Source: JBFLVN01 sp040758475
GTDB taxonomy: Bacteria; JAGRBM01
Direction of reading: 5' to 3'
DNA: 6,285 nucleotides
NCBI GenBank assembly: GCA_040758475.1
Contig: JBFLVN010000221.1
Coordinates: 1-6,285, forward strand
The position numbers and the translations under genes are program-made. Below are positions 1 through 5,291 of the stretch, piece by piece. Each line of letters begins with the position of its first letter. Position 1 is the first letter of the stretch. A model generated the notes under the pieces. It was not told where the DNA came from and did not search any database. It saw only the letters and a list, made by a program, of their open reading frames with translations.

Positions 1-716
1 GGCGCCACCCGGAGCCGCTGGGAGAGATTTACCTGATAGATATCTCCGGCGGCGATGTATTCCTTCACGCGGGCGATGGCCGAGAGGTAGGCGCTTTTTT
101 CCAGGGAAGTGCCGAGAAGTTTTCCGGTACCCTGGAGGCCGCACGCAACCGGCGTTGTTTTTTCTAACATTTCTCCCAGTTCATTTAATCGTTTTTGGGA
201 GAGATAGGCGGCCGAATCGGGAGAAGGAGAAAATCCCGTGGCCGCCGAGCGCATTTCCCCCGTGATTGGATCGGATACGAGAACGGCTTCGTAGAAGGAA
301 GCGATGATGAGCGGCGCGTCTTTGAGGCGCGGCAGACGTTCGGGCGGGGAAGGGATGAACCAGGGGGCGGCGTCGTAGGAAATCGCCAACACGCAGCCCG
401 GAGGGCTTGCGGGGGTTTTCTCCGCCGGAGAGAACCGCGCCAGGGCATACGAAAGGGCTTTGAGGGGATCGGTATCCGAAAGTATCTCCACCGTCCCGGC
501 GCGGGCGCCCGAGAGGTGGTGGAGGGCGGGATAGGCCCCCGCGATCACTTCGAGCCTTGCGAAGGGGCGGGCGCCCGCGATGGAAACGTCCCGGCCGGAA
601 GGGGTTCCCGCCGGTGCCGTCGCCGCAAGTGGCTCTCCCGCCGGGGCGCAGAAGAAACCGGGCTCGCCAGCCAGGGAACCCAACGCCACAAGGGCTCTTT
701 GCCGCGCGTCCGTCAT
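1..716 (-). CDS. pabB: Aminodeoxychorismate synthase component I (PabB-type), 5' part, runs off left edge
   Basis: Chorismate-utilising enzyme that, with a glutamine amidotransferase (PabA), makes 4-amino-4-deoxychorismate for folate synthesis in the cytoplasm. The minus-strand frame is open from a stop at 789-791 down to base 1; the first ATG (716-714) gives 238 visible codons. Visible residues cover the variable N-terminal domain (a GCVLAISYDAAPW segment at about residues 110-122, where relatives have a G..GYD.. strand) and the start of the catalytic domain, with AIARVKEYIAAGDIYQVNLS near residues 213-232. The YQVNLSQR form is typical of PabB, whereas TrpE usually has QVVPS/QVVLS, so I prefer PabB over anthranilate synthase. 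No Shine-Dalgarno precedes the ATG and no GTG/TTG lies further upstream. The gene diverges from the nucleotidyltransferase gene. The catalytic C-terminus lies outside the window, so completeness cannot be judged. Confidence 0.85.
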   Translation of the reverse strand, partial: MTDARQRALVALGSLAGEPGFFCAPAGEPLAATAPAGTPSGRDVSIAGARPFARLEVIAGAYPALHHLSGARAGTVEILSDTDPLKALSYALARFSPAEKTPASPPGCVLAISYDAAPWFIPSPPERLPRLKDAPLIIASFYEAVLVSDPITGEMRSAATGFSPSPDSAAYLSQKRLNELGEMLEKTTPVACGLQGTGKLLGTSLEKSAYLSAIARVKEYIAAGDIYQVNLSQRLRVA

Positions 717-789
717 CCGCCAAGGGATAGCCCACCGGCCAGGGGAAAACAGGGGCGCCAGGGCGGGGCCGCTTTTTTCAAACTTCGGC

Positions 790-795
790 TATAGT
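790..795 (+). promoter_or_regulatory. Putative -10 box (TATAGT) of a leaderless transcript
   Basis: TATAGT lies exactly six bases before the ATG of the nucleotidyltransferase gene, which would place the transcription start at or next to the A of the ATG. No Shine-Dalgarno is present upstream of that ATG, in line with a leaderless mRNA. No convincing -35 is visible at the expected distance (the bases there are GC-rich). This is an inference from spacing only. Confidence 0.35.
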
Positions 796-801
796 TTGTC
801 C

Positions 802-1173
802 ATGCCCCGGCTAGCGAAAACCAAGCGCCCTCCCGCCCGGACGGAAATTGAGCGCCGCCTGGGGCGGCCCCAGTTCTTTTCCGACCTCAAAGCCGCCTTG
901 CGGAAGGAATTCGGCTCCCGCTTCAAGGGCCTCGTTCTTTATGGCTCCCAGGCCCGGGGGGATATAAGTCCTGAAAGCGACGTGGACGTGCTCGTCCTTT
1001 TGGATGGCCCCGTGAAGATCGTAAAGGAGAGCCACCGGGCCATTGAGGCGACCGCCGATCTGGCTCTCGAAATCGATGCCCCGCTCGCCGTGATTGCGGC
1101 TTCTGCAAAGGAATTCGACCGGGCCGAGCGCTCGTTCTACCAGAACATTCGTGAGGACGGCCGGTGGCTTTGA
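802..1173 (+). CDS. MNT-type nucleotidyltransferase domain protein (antitoxin-like)
   Basis: A 123-residue minimal nucleotidyltransferase of the pol-beta superfamily. The hallmark GSQARGDISPESDVDV sits at residues 48-63: G48-S49 bind the nucleotide phosphates and D60/D62 are the metal-binding pair. The third acidic residue of the fold is not obvious; E90 or D92 are candidates. The C-terminal FYQNIREDGRWL resembles stand-alone MNT proteins encoded with HEPN toxins. In characterised HEPN/MNT systems the MNT protein neutralises the HEPN RNase, in some cases by adding AMP to it. The ATG at 802 is chosen because homology begins soon after it and it follows a TATAGT box; the longer upstream in-frame extension reads through pabB antisense and is low-complexity. 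A partner frame begins at 1164, overlapping the stop, but is only 20 codons long, so the protein may now be an orphan. Family assignment is firm; biological role is inferred. Confidence 0.85.
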   Translation: MPRLAKTKRPPARTEIERRLGRPQFFSDLKAALRKEFGSRFKGLVLYGSQARGDISPESDVDVLVLLDGPVKIVKESHRAIEATADLALEIDAPLAVIAASAKEFDRAERSFYQNIREDGRWL

Positions 1174-1226
1174 GAGAGGAAGTCGCAGACTTTTGGGGCC
1201 GCGCGTTTACTGTCATCGAGCGTTAA
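1164..1226 (+). pseudogene. Truncated N-terminus of a HEPN-domain partner (remnant)
   Basis: A GTG-started 20-codon frame beginning inside the 3' end of the nucleotidyltransferase gene, ten bases before its stop, with GAGGA at 1152-1156 as a possible ribosome site. It reads LREEVADFWGRAF then VIER and stops at TAA 1224-1226, followed directly by a second TAA in the same frame. Overlapping start position, order (MNT then HEPN) and the EEVADFWGRA helix are what I would expect of a HEPN partner, whose normal length is about 110-150 residues. The kinase gene begins nine bases later, so the rest of the HEPN domain, including its R-x4-6-H catalytic motif, is absent. A chance 20-codon frame cannot be excluded. 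Confidence 0.4.
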
Positions 1227-1234
1227 TAAGCGAC

Positions 1235-2590
1235 ATGCGCATCATCGCCGATTGGCCCCAATCCTTCCGCGCCAGGCTTTCGAGCCGGACCAAAGACCAG
1301 CGCAACACCTTGGCCAACGGTATCCGGGTGCTGGGGACGGCGGGGGTTCTCGTTCTCCTTCACACGGTTTTTGAAGCGCCACCGACCCCCACCGTACGGC
1401 TCTACCTCTATGCTTATCTCGCTTCGGGGACGTTCACGCTCCTTTGCTTCTATTTGGGCTCCTCTCGCTTCTACGAGAAAGCCGCCACGTTCCAGCTGTG
1501 CGTGGACGTGATCTTCTTTACGGGGGCGCTCCACTTCACGGGGAGCACGGTCACGATCCTGACGAGCCTCTACCCGGCCATCGTGGTGACGGTGGTGATG
1601 GGGTGGGGGCTTTGGCGGGCGCGCCTTGCCGTGGGGCTGATCGCGCTTTCCTACGGTGTGCTTCTCTGGCTCGAAGCGTCGGGGGTTCTTCCTTTCGATC
1701 CCTACTGGCCCGAGAACGGGCACATCGAGGGGTGGTTCCAGAACCACTACATCTGGAGCCGCTATCCCCGCTGGGTTTATTTCGTCACGGTCTACTTCGC
1801 CGTCGTGACGCTTACCGTCGTCGTTTACATCCTATCCAGCTACCTCATGAAGCGGCTCGAAGAAGTGCAGACCGAAAACGCTCGGAAAGAGAGCTTTGTC
1901 GCCGTGGGCGAACTCGTCGCCGGGGCGGCCCATGAATTAAACAATCCGCTCGGATCGGCCGGTTCACTTCTCGAAGCCTTGGAGGACGATTTGCGGGCCC
2001 TCAAGAACTCGGGCGTCCCCGAAGAGATTCGTTCCGAGCTGGCCGATACCATCGAGCGGATCGGCACGTCGGTCGCCCGGGCCCAGGACGTCGTGCGCCA
2101 GCTCATCGACCTCTCTCGCCACTCGCTTGCGCCCAAGGAGCCCCTGGACATCGAACCCGTCGTACGGGACGTCGTTCAAATCCTCCGGGCCCAGTATCCC
2201 GAGAAAGCAGATGGAATTACGCTCGATTGCGCCGCGGGGCTTCCCAAAGTGCAGGGCGGCGCCCTCCAGCTCTCCCAGGCGATCCTCAACGTGGCCGACA
2301 ACGCGGCCCAGGTGATTTCTCCTTCGGGTGGAAAGGTCCACCTCTCGGTCAAGAAAAACGGCGCCGGCGTTCTCGTCGCGTGCGAGGACAACGGCCCCGG
2401 AATGACGCCGGAAATCCTCTCCCAGATTTTCCAGCCCTTTTTCTCGACCAAGGGGAAAGGGAAGGGGACGGGCCTGGGGCTTTACCTCTCCCATCAGGTC
2501 GTGGGTCGTTTGGGCGGTGAGATTCGCGTAAGTTCGCAAGTGGGCAAGGGGACGCGATTTGAGATCTCCCTCCCCCTGGGGACTTCCTGA
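1235..2590 (+). CDS. Six-transmembrane sensor histidine kinase (NtrB/PilS-like)
   Basis: A 451-residue membrane-bound histidine kinase. Six hydrophobic segments lie at about residues 29-46, 55-75, 85-104, 107-125, 130-150 and 180-204, with no large periplasmic sensor domain; the order and the LYPAIVVTVV and YGVLLWLEASGVLP stretches recall PilS-type six-TM sensors. A linker helix leads into the dimerisation/phosphoacceptor domain with AAHELNNPLG at 231-240 (phosphorylated His233). The ATPase domain shows the N box (N356 in ADNAA), G1 box (DNGPG, 385-389), F box (FQPFFSTK, 399-406) and G2 box (GTGLGL, 411-416), so it looks catalytically intact. ATG 1235 is chosen because the frame upstream overlaps the nucleotidyltransferase gene and has no kinase-like residues; the ribosome site is weak. 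No response regulator is in the window, so signal and target are unknown. aroK follows after one base, implying co-transcription. Confidence 0.93.
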   Translation: MRIIADWPQSFRARLSSRTKDQRNTLANGIRVLGTAGVLVLLHTVFEAPPTPTVRLYLYAYLASGTFTLLCFYLGSSRFYEKAATFQLCVDVIFFTGALHFTGSTVTILTSLYPAIVVTVVMGWGLWRARLAVGLIALSYGVLLWLEASGVLPFDPYWPENGHIEGWFQNHYIWSRYPRWVYFVTVYFAVVTLTVVVYILSSYLMKRLEEVQTENARKESFVAVGELVAGAAHELNNPLGSAGSLLEALEDDLRALKNSGVPEEIRSELADTIERIGTSVARAQDVVRQLIDLSRHSLAPKEPLDIEPVVRDVVQILRAQYPEKADGITLDCAAGLPKVQGGALQLSQAILNVADNAAQVISPSGGKVHLSVKKNGAGVLVACEDNGPGMTPEILSQIFQPFFSTKGKGKGTGLGLYLSHQVVGRLGGEIRVSSQVGKGTRFEISLPLGTS

Positions 2591-2591
2591 C

Positions 2592-3128
2592 GTGGCCGCT
2601 CCCTCAAACATCGTCCTTCTTGGTTTTATGGGTGCTGGAAAAAGCACTGTCGGAAAAGAACTCGCGAAAAAGCTTTCCTGGAAGCTCGTCGATCTGGACG
2701 AACGGATTGAAAAGGCCGCGGGCCGTTCCGTGGGCGAAATCTTCGACAAGGAAGGGGAGACGGGCTTTCGCGCGAAGGAAACGGCCGCCCTCCGGGCCGT
2801 TGTGAAGGAAGCCGCTAAATCGCCGGGAATTGTTCTTTCGACCGGCGGCGGCGTAGTTACGAAGGAAGAGAACTGGCCGCTCCTTAAGGAGACTGGTTCT
2901 ACGGTTTATCTTTCGGCAGAGGTTTCTACGATCCTCGCCCGCGTAAAGAATAGCGACGTCCGCCGGCCGCTCCTCGAAACCCCCGATCCCGAAGCCGCCG
3001 CCCGCTTGCGCCTCCGGGAACGCCTTCCTCTTTACTCTCGCGCCAGCATGACCATCGTGACGGATGGGAAAACGCCCGAGGCCATCGCGGGGGAAATCCT
3101 GGATCGGCTGAAGATTTCCGCTTCTTGA
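2592..3128 (+). CDS. aroK: Shikimate kinase
   Basis: Cytoplasmic enzyme phosphorylating shikimate at O3 with ATP, the fifth step of the chorismate pathway. The 178-residue product has the usual length. Motifs: Walker A GFMGAGKST at 11-19; DLDERIE at 34-40, with the Asp pair used for shikimate and Mg; FR..E with R60 and E63; GGG at 85-87 (Walker B/shikimate-binding loop); the LID arginines RRPLL at 124-128; and RLPLYSRA at 144-151 with the shikimate-binding arginine region. The GTG at 2592 is preferred to the ATG at 2559 because shikimate kinases normally begin only a few residues before the P-loop strand, and GGGGA at 2578-2582 sits nine bases upstream as a ribosome site. One base separates it from the kinase stop, suggesting translational coupling. 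The stop codon is inside a strong hairpin. All expected motifs are present. Confidence 0.97.
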   Translation: MAAPSNIVLLGFMGAGKSTVGKELAKKLSWKLVDLDERIEKAAGRSVGEIFDKEGETGFRAKETAALRAVVKEAAKSPGIVLSTGGGVVTKEENWPLLKETGSTVYLSAEVSTILARVKNSDVRRPLLETPDPEAAARLRLRERLPLYSRASMTIVTDGKTPEAIAGEILDRLKISAS

Positions 3129-3148
3129 GCCCCGGCGGGGTTCTCAAG
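3124..3148 (+). terminator. GC-rich hairpin over the aroK stop codon (possible terminator or processing signal)
   Basis: CTTGAG-CCCC pairs with GGGG-(TT bulge)-CTCAAG around a GGC loop: ten base pairs with one two-base bulge. The aroK TGA (3126-3128) lies in the left arm. No T-run follows, so it is not a canonical intrinsic terminator. Because tRNA-Thr starts only 15 bases after the stem, it may instead protect the mRNA 3' end or separate aroK mRNA from the tRNA precursor. Confidence 0.5.
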
Positions 3149-3163
3149 TAGCCTCACCCGTGG

Positions 3164-3239
3164 GCCGCCTTAGCTCAGTTGGTAGAGCACCCGCCTTGTA
3201 AGCGGAAGGTCGTCGGTTCGATTCCGACAGGCGGCTCCA
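3164..3239 (+). tRNA. tRNA-Thr, anticodon TGT
   Basis: A 76-base cloverleaf with encoded CCA. The acceptor stem GCCGCCT/AGGCGGC is perfect, followed by discriminator T. The D stem is GCTC/GAGC, the T stem GTCGG/CCGAC with loop TTCGATT. The anticodon loop CTTGTAA (3195-3201) places TGT at 3197-3199 after the invariant T33, reading ACA (and by wobble other ACN) threonine codons. The anticodon stem CCCGC/GCGGA has a C27-A43 mismatch at its outer pair and four good pairs. It lies downstream of the aroK hairpin with no room for a separate full promoter outside the aroK 3' end, and faces the convergent TetR gene 26 bases away. Confidence 0.97.
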
Positions 3240-3265
3240 ATTTTCTGGATTTCCTCCAAAAACCT

Positions 3266-3943
3266 TCACGGCCTCTTCCGGCCTGTGAGTTCCTCAGCGA
3301 GTTTCATGAGTGGTTCCTTTAGCTCGGGCAGGCGGCGCGCCTCGCCCACGCCCACCATGCTCGTCACCATCGAACTAACCCCATTGGCGATCGTCCAGAC
3401 CGCGAAGCGCTGTTCCGGATTGGTTCCGAAGGGCCCCGGCTGGCCCCTGTGGGTTTCAGCCATCAGGGTGACGAACGTCTCCATGGATTTTCGCCGCTGT
3501 TCGATGGCCTTGGGGCCCGCCGCGAAGACTTCCACGAGGAATGTCCGGGCGAGGGCTGGCTGGCTCGCCAGCGTCTCCAGATAGACGGTGAGGAGCTTTT
3601 CAAGCAGCACGAGCGGGTGGCGGTCCTTGGGGGAACCCTGAGCGGCCGCCGCCGCGTGTTTCATGCCCGCGGCCATGAATTGGGCGACCTGCGCGGCGGC
3701 CGTTTCGAAGGCGGCCCGGAAACAATCGTCTTTGTCCTTGAACAGGGCGTAGAACGTGGCCCTTGAAACCCCGGCTTGTTCGAGCACGTCGGCCACGGCC
3801 GTATTGGCGTAACCCTTCTCGGCCACCACTTCGACCATGGCTTGCAGGAGCCGCCCGCGCTGGGAGCGTTCGACCTCCTCGCGGGTCAGATCGTGGGGCC
3901 CTCGGGGAAGGGGCCGTTTTTTCTGGCTGCGAGTCACCGCCAT
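3266..3943 (-). CDS. TetR/AcrR-family transcriptional regulator
   Basis: A 225-residue one-component regulator. The N-terminal DNA-binding domain spans about residues 25-78: LLQAMVEVVAEKGYANTAV, then the helix-turn-helix VADVLEQAGVSRATFYALFK (about 50-69) and the usual KDDCF continuation. The C-terminal ligand-binding and dimerisation domain is helical and variable, as normal for the family, so the ligand cannot be read from sequence. The basic 20-residue leader before the domain is longer than in short members. The start ATG at 3943-3941 has no Shine-Dalgarno but a TATGCT box six bases before it, suggesting a leaderless mRNA. It is divergent from the exported esterase gene, with a 175-base shared control region containing an inverted repeat over its own -10, so autoregulation and control of the esterase are the likely jobs. 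It converges with tRNA-Thr. Confidence 0.93.
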   Translation of the reverse strand: MAVTRSQKKRPLPRGPHDLTREEVERSQRGRLLQAMVEVVAEKGYANTAVADVLEQAGVSRATFYALFKDKDDCFRAAFETAAAQVAQFMAAGMKHAAAAAQGSPKDRHPLVLLEKLLTVYLETLASQPALARTFLVEVFAAGPKAIEQRRKSMETFVTLMAETHRGQPGPFGTNPEQRFAVWTIANGVSSMVTSMVGVGEARRLPELKEPLMKLAEELTGRKRP

Positions 3944-3945
3944 GG

Positions 3946-3958
3946 GGGTAGCATACCC
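3946..3958. promoter_or_regulatory. Inverted repeat, candidate TetR operator
   Basis: GGGTA-GCA-TACCC is a 5+3+5 perfect inverted repeat immediately before the regulator's start codon, covering its putative -10 box. TetR-family dimers usually bind such palindromes and repress their own genes, so this is a plausible autoregulatory operator. It is short, and no second copy was found near the esterase promoter, so the assignment is tentative. Confidence 0.35.
3950..3955 (-). promoter_or_regulatory. Putative -10 box (TATGCT) of the TetR-family gene
   Basis: On the minus strand TATGCT is followed by ACCCCC and then the ATG of the regulator, again a six-base gap that would start the transcript at the initiation codon. 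There is no recognisable -35 and no Shine-Dalgarno. The same arrangement is seen before the nucleotidyltransferase gene. Confidence 0.35.
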
Positions 3959-3989
3959 ACGAAAAGCGGCGGAAACGGAGCGTTCGCGA

Positions 3990-4010
3990 AAATTTATTTC
4001 TAAATAATTT
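3990..4010. repeat. AT-rich imperfect dyad in the divergent control region
   Basis: AAATT(T)ATTT-CT-AAATAATTT forms nine base pairs with a single-base bulge in the left arm, and adjoins the perfect palindrome TTCGCGAA (3983-3990). It is a conspicuously AT-rich segment inside a GC-rich window, 44 bases upstream of the esterase -35. It could be an operator, an upstream activating element or a nucleoid-protein site; the sequence alone does not decide. Confidence 0.35.
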
Positions 4011-4053
4011 CAGATAGTTAGGCCATATTTCGCCGATCTCCCGAAAAAAGTAA

Positions 4054-4082
4054 TAGACAAATATGTTTTTCACTAATAGAAT
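4054..4082 (+). promoter_or_regulatory. Sigma70-type promoter of the esterase gene
   Basis: TAGACA (4054-4059, five of six to TTGACA) and TAGAAT (4077-4082, five of six to TATAAT) are separated by exactly 17 bases. Transcription would begin near 4089, leaving a leader of about 30 bases that contains the purine-rich ribosome site GGAGGGAGAGAGA (4101-4113) before the ATG at 4119. This is the best promoter match I noticed in the window. Confidence 0.6.
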
Positions 4083-4118
4083 CCCGGCTCAACCTTTATC
4101 GGAGGGAGAGAGAATCCA

Positions 4119-5186
4119 ATGTTTAGGCAATCCATCCATCGTTTCTTTCATTCGGGGGCCAAGGCGCTCGCCCTGGCTCTCCTCGCCACGTTCCTCGTGG
4201 GCGCAAGCCTCGCGGAGGCCGGCGCTCCGCCGCCACCCCCGCCGCCGCCAAGCCCCAACGTGCTCGGACTCCGGTCCGGTTACGGCATCGAGGTGCGCGG
4301 CTCCTGGTGGCTCACCAGCCGCACCGCCATCGTGAGCATCTACACGACCGACGTGGGTACCGCGACGGTCAACGGCCCCCACGAAATCCGCGTGACGATC
4401 CCCGGCAATTACTACTCGAGCGGCGGGACGCGCTTCCCGGTGCTCTACCTGCTCCACGGCGGCGCGGGCGGCAGCTCGCGGCAGTGGACGAGCGAAGGGG
4501 GCGCGGCCGAGTACATCACGCGCAACGCCCCGCTCATCACCGTGATGCCCGACGGCGGCAAGGTCGGCTGGTACACCGACTGGGTCAACGCGTCGAACGG
4601 CGCCCAGGCCTGGGAGCACTTCCACCTCTACGAGCTCATCCCCTGGGTGGACATGAACTTCCGTACGATCGCCCGCAAGGAAGGCCGCGCCATCGCGGGC
4701 CTCTCCATGGGGGGCTTTGGCGCGATCCACTACGCCCAGGACCGCCCCGATCTCTTCGCCTACGCGGGCAGCTTCTCGGGCGCCCTCGACCTGGAAGACC
4801 AGGGCATCCGGGCCACGGTCATCGAGCAGTGCATCCAGAACGGAATGCCGGCCGACGGTCCTTTCGGCTCGCCCGTATGGCCCTTTGATACGAAGTGGGT
4901 TTCCACGAACCCCCTGCGCCGGGCCGACCGCCTGCGCACCGTCTATGTCGCGCTTTACGCGGGCAGCGGCATCCACGACGCCGACGTCCTCGAACGCACC
5001 GTGGGGTGGTCTTCGTTCCAGATGAGCAACGCTCTGAATGCGCAGGGCATCCCCCACTTCTGGTGGATGTACGGCCGTGGTCCCGGCCTGCCGTGGGGTT
5101 GCGACGGGGGCCACAACTTCAACTGCTGGAACTTCGCCTTCGAGCACGCCCTTCCGGGGATGATGAACGTGCTCTGGCATCCTTGA
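4119..5186 (+). CDS. Exported antigen-85-like esterase/acyltransferase (esterase D family)
   Basis: A 355-residue alpha/beta-hydrolase of the putative esterase family (PF00756 type), most like mycobacterial antigen 85 and related actinobacterial or proteobacterial esterases. A Sec signal peptide is clear: basic RQSIHRFFHSGAK, hydrophobic 15-30, probable cleavage after A34 (AEA|GA). The mature protein starts with eight consecutive prolines (37-44). Motifs: LLHGGAGG at 111-118 (oxyanion loop), VMPDGG at 142-147, nucleophile Ser196 in GLSMGG, likely acid Glu292 (DVLERTV, matching the EFLENFV region of antigen 85) and His332 in GGHNFNCW. The triad is therefore complete. C328 and C336 could form a disulfide outside the cytoplasm. 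The substrate is unknown: carboxylester hydrolysis or acyl transfer to a sugar or lipid are the options known for the family. It has its own promoter, diverges from a TetR regulator and is followed by a strong hairpin. Confidence 0.9.
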   Translation: MFRQSIHRFFHSGAKALALALLATFLVGASLAEAGAPPPPPPPPSPNVLGLRSGYGIEVRGSWWLTSRTAIVSIYTTDVGTATVNGPHEIRVTIPGNYYSSGGTRFPVLYLLHGGAGGSSRQWTSEGGAAEYITRNAPLITVMPDGGKVGWYTDWVNASNGAQAWEHFHLYELIPWVDMNFRTIARKEGRAIAGLSMGGFGAIHYAQDRPDLFAYAGSFSGALDLEDQGIRATVIEQCIQNGMPADGPFGSPVWPFDTKWVSTNPLRRADRLRTVYVALYAGSGIHDADVLERTVGWSSFQMSNALNAQGIPHFWWMYGRGPGLPWGCDGGHNFNCWNFAFEHALPGMMNVLWHP

Positions 5187-5227
5187 GCGCATCTCGATGA
5201 ATCAGCACGAACGAGGATGCTGAAAAA

Positions 5228-5267
5228 CGGCCGGGCAGGGGGGACTTCGGTACTCTCTGCCCGGCCG
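5228..5267 (+). terminator. 18-bp hairpin with TTCG loop, terminator or leader structure
   Basis: CGGCCGGGCAG at 5228-5238 pairs perfectly with CTGCCCGGCCG at 5257-5267; the inner GGGGGAC and GTACTCT add six pairs (two G-T) with one G-A mismatch, closing on a C(TTCG)G tetraloop. On the plus strand only CTTGATT follows, a poor T-tract, while AAAAA precedes the stem, giving a T5 run if read on the minus strand. Its place 41 bases after the esterase stop fits a terminator, but it also ends nine bases before the ribosome site of the hydrolase gene, so it may act as an attenuator or partial readthrough element. Confidence 0.65.
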
Positions 5268-5276
5268 CTTGATTCC

Positions 5277-5283
5277 AAGGAGA
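5277..5283 (+). promoter_or_regulatory. Ribosome binding site of the hydrolase gene
   Basis: AAGGAGA lies eight bases before ATG 5292 and fixes that start in preference to the in-frame ATG further upstream (5217-5219), which would translate through the hairpin. It is among the strongest Shine-Dalgarno sequences in the window. Confidence 0.75.
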
Positions 5284-5291
5284 CGAGCACC

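Noticed and set aside
195..794. Long plus-strand open frame of 199 codons
   Set aside because: It is antisense to the pabB frame, is rich in Arg and Gly with no recognisable domain, whereas the minus strand carries the clear GDIYQVNLS motif.
2559..2591. Upstream ATG start for aroK
   Set aside because: It would add 11 residues overlapping the kinase gene; family length and the ribosome site at 2578-2582 support GTG 2592.
1964..2749. Minus-strand open frame of 261 codons across the kinase/aroK junction
   Set aside because: It spans two well-supported plus-strand genes, shows no domain, and has no promoter or ribosome site.
3241..3261. Weak hairpin TTTT(C)TGGA/TCCAAAAA between tRNA-Thr and the TetR gene as a bidirectional terminator
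   Set aside because: Only a short AT-rich stem with a bulge and no following T-run on either strand; too weak to annotate as a terminator.
3164..3300. tRNA-Thr 3' end as an integration (att) site
   Set aside because: I found no direct repeat of the tRNA 3' end elsewhere in the window and no integrase or other mobile gene.
4089..5192. Minus-strand open frame of 367 codons over the esterase gene
   Set aside because: A shadow frame caused by high GC at third positions; its product is a low-complexity Ala/Val/Arg/His mixture with no motif, while the plus strand has a signal peptide and a full catalytic triad.
5187..5227. Promoter for the hydrolase between the esterase stop and the hairpin
   Set aside because: TTGAGC at 5183-5188 resembles a -35, but no -10-like sequence lies at 16-18 bases from it.
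5217..5291. Upstream ATG start for the alpha/beta hydrolase
   Set aside because: The extension reads through the 18-bp hairpin and lacks a ribosome site; AAGGAGA precedes ATG 5292.
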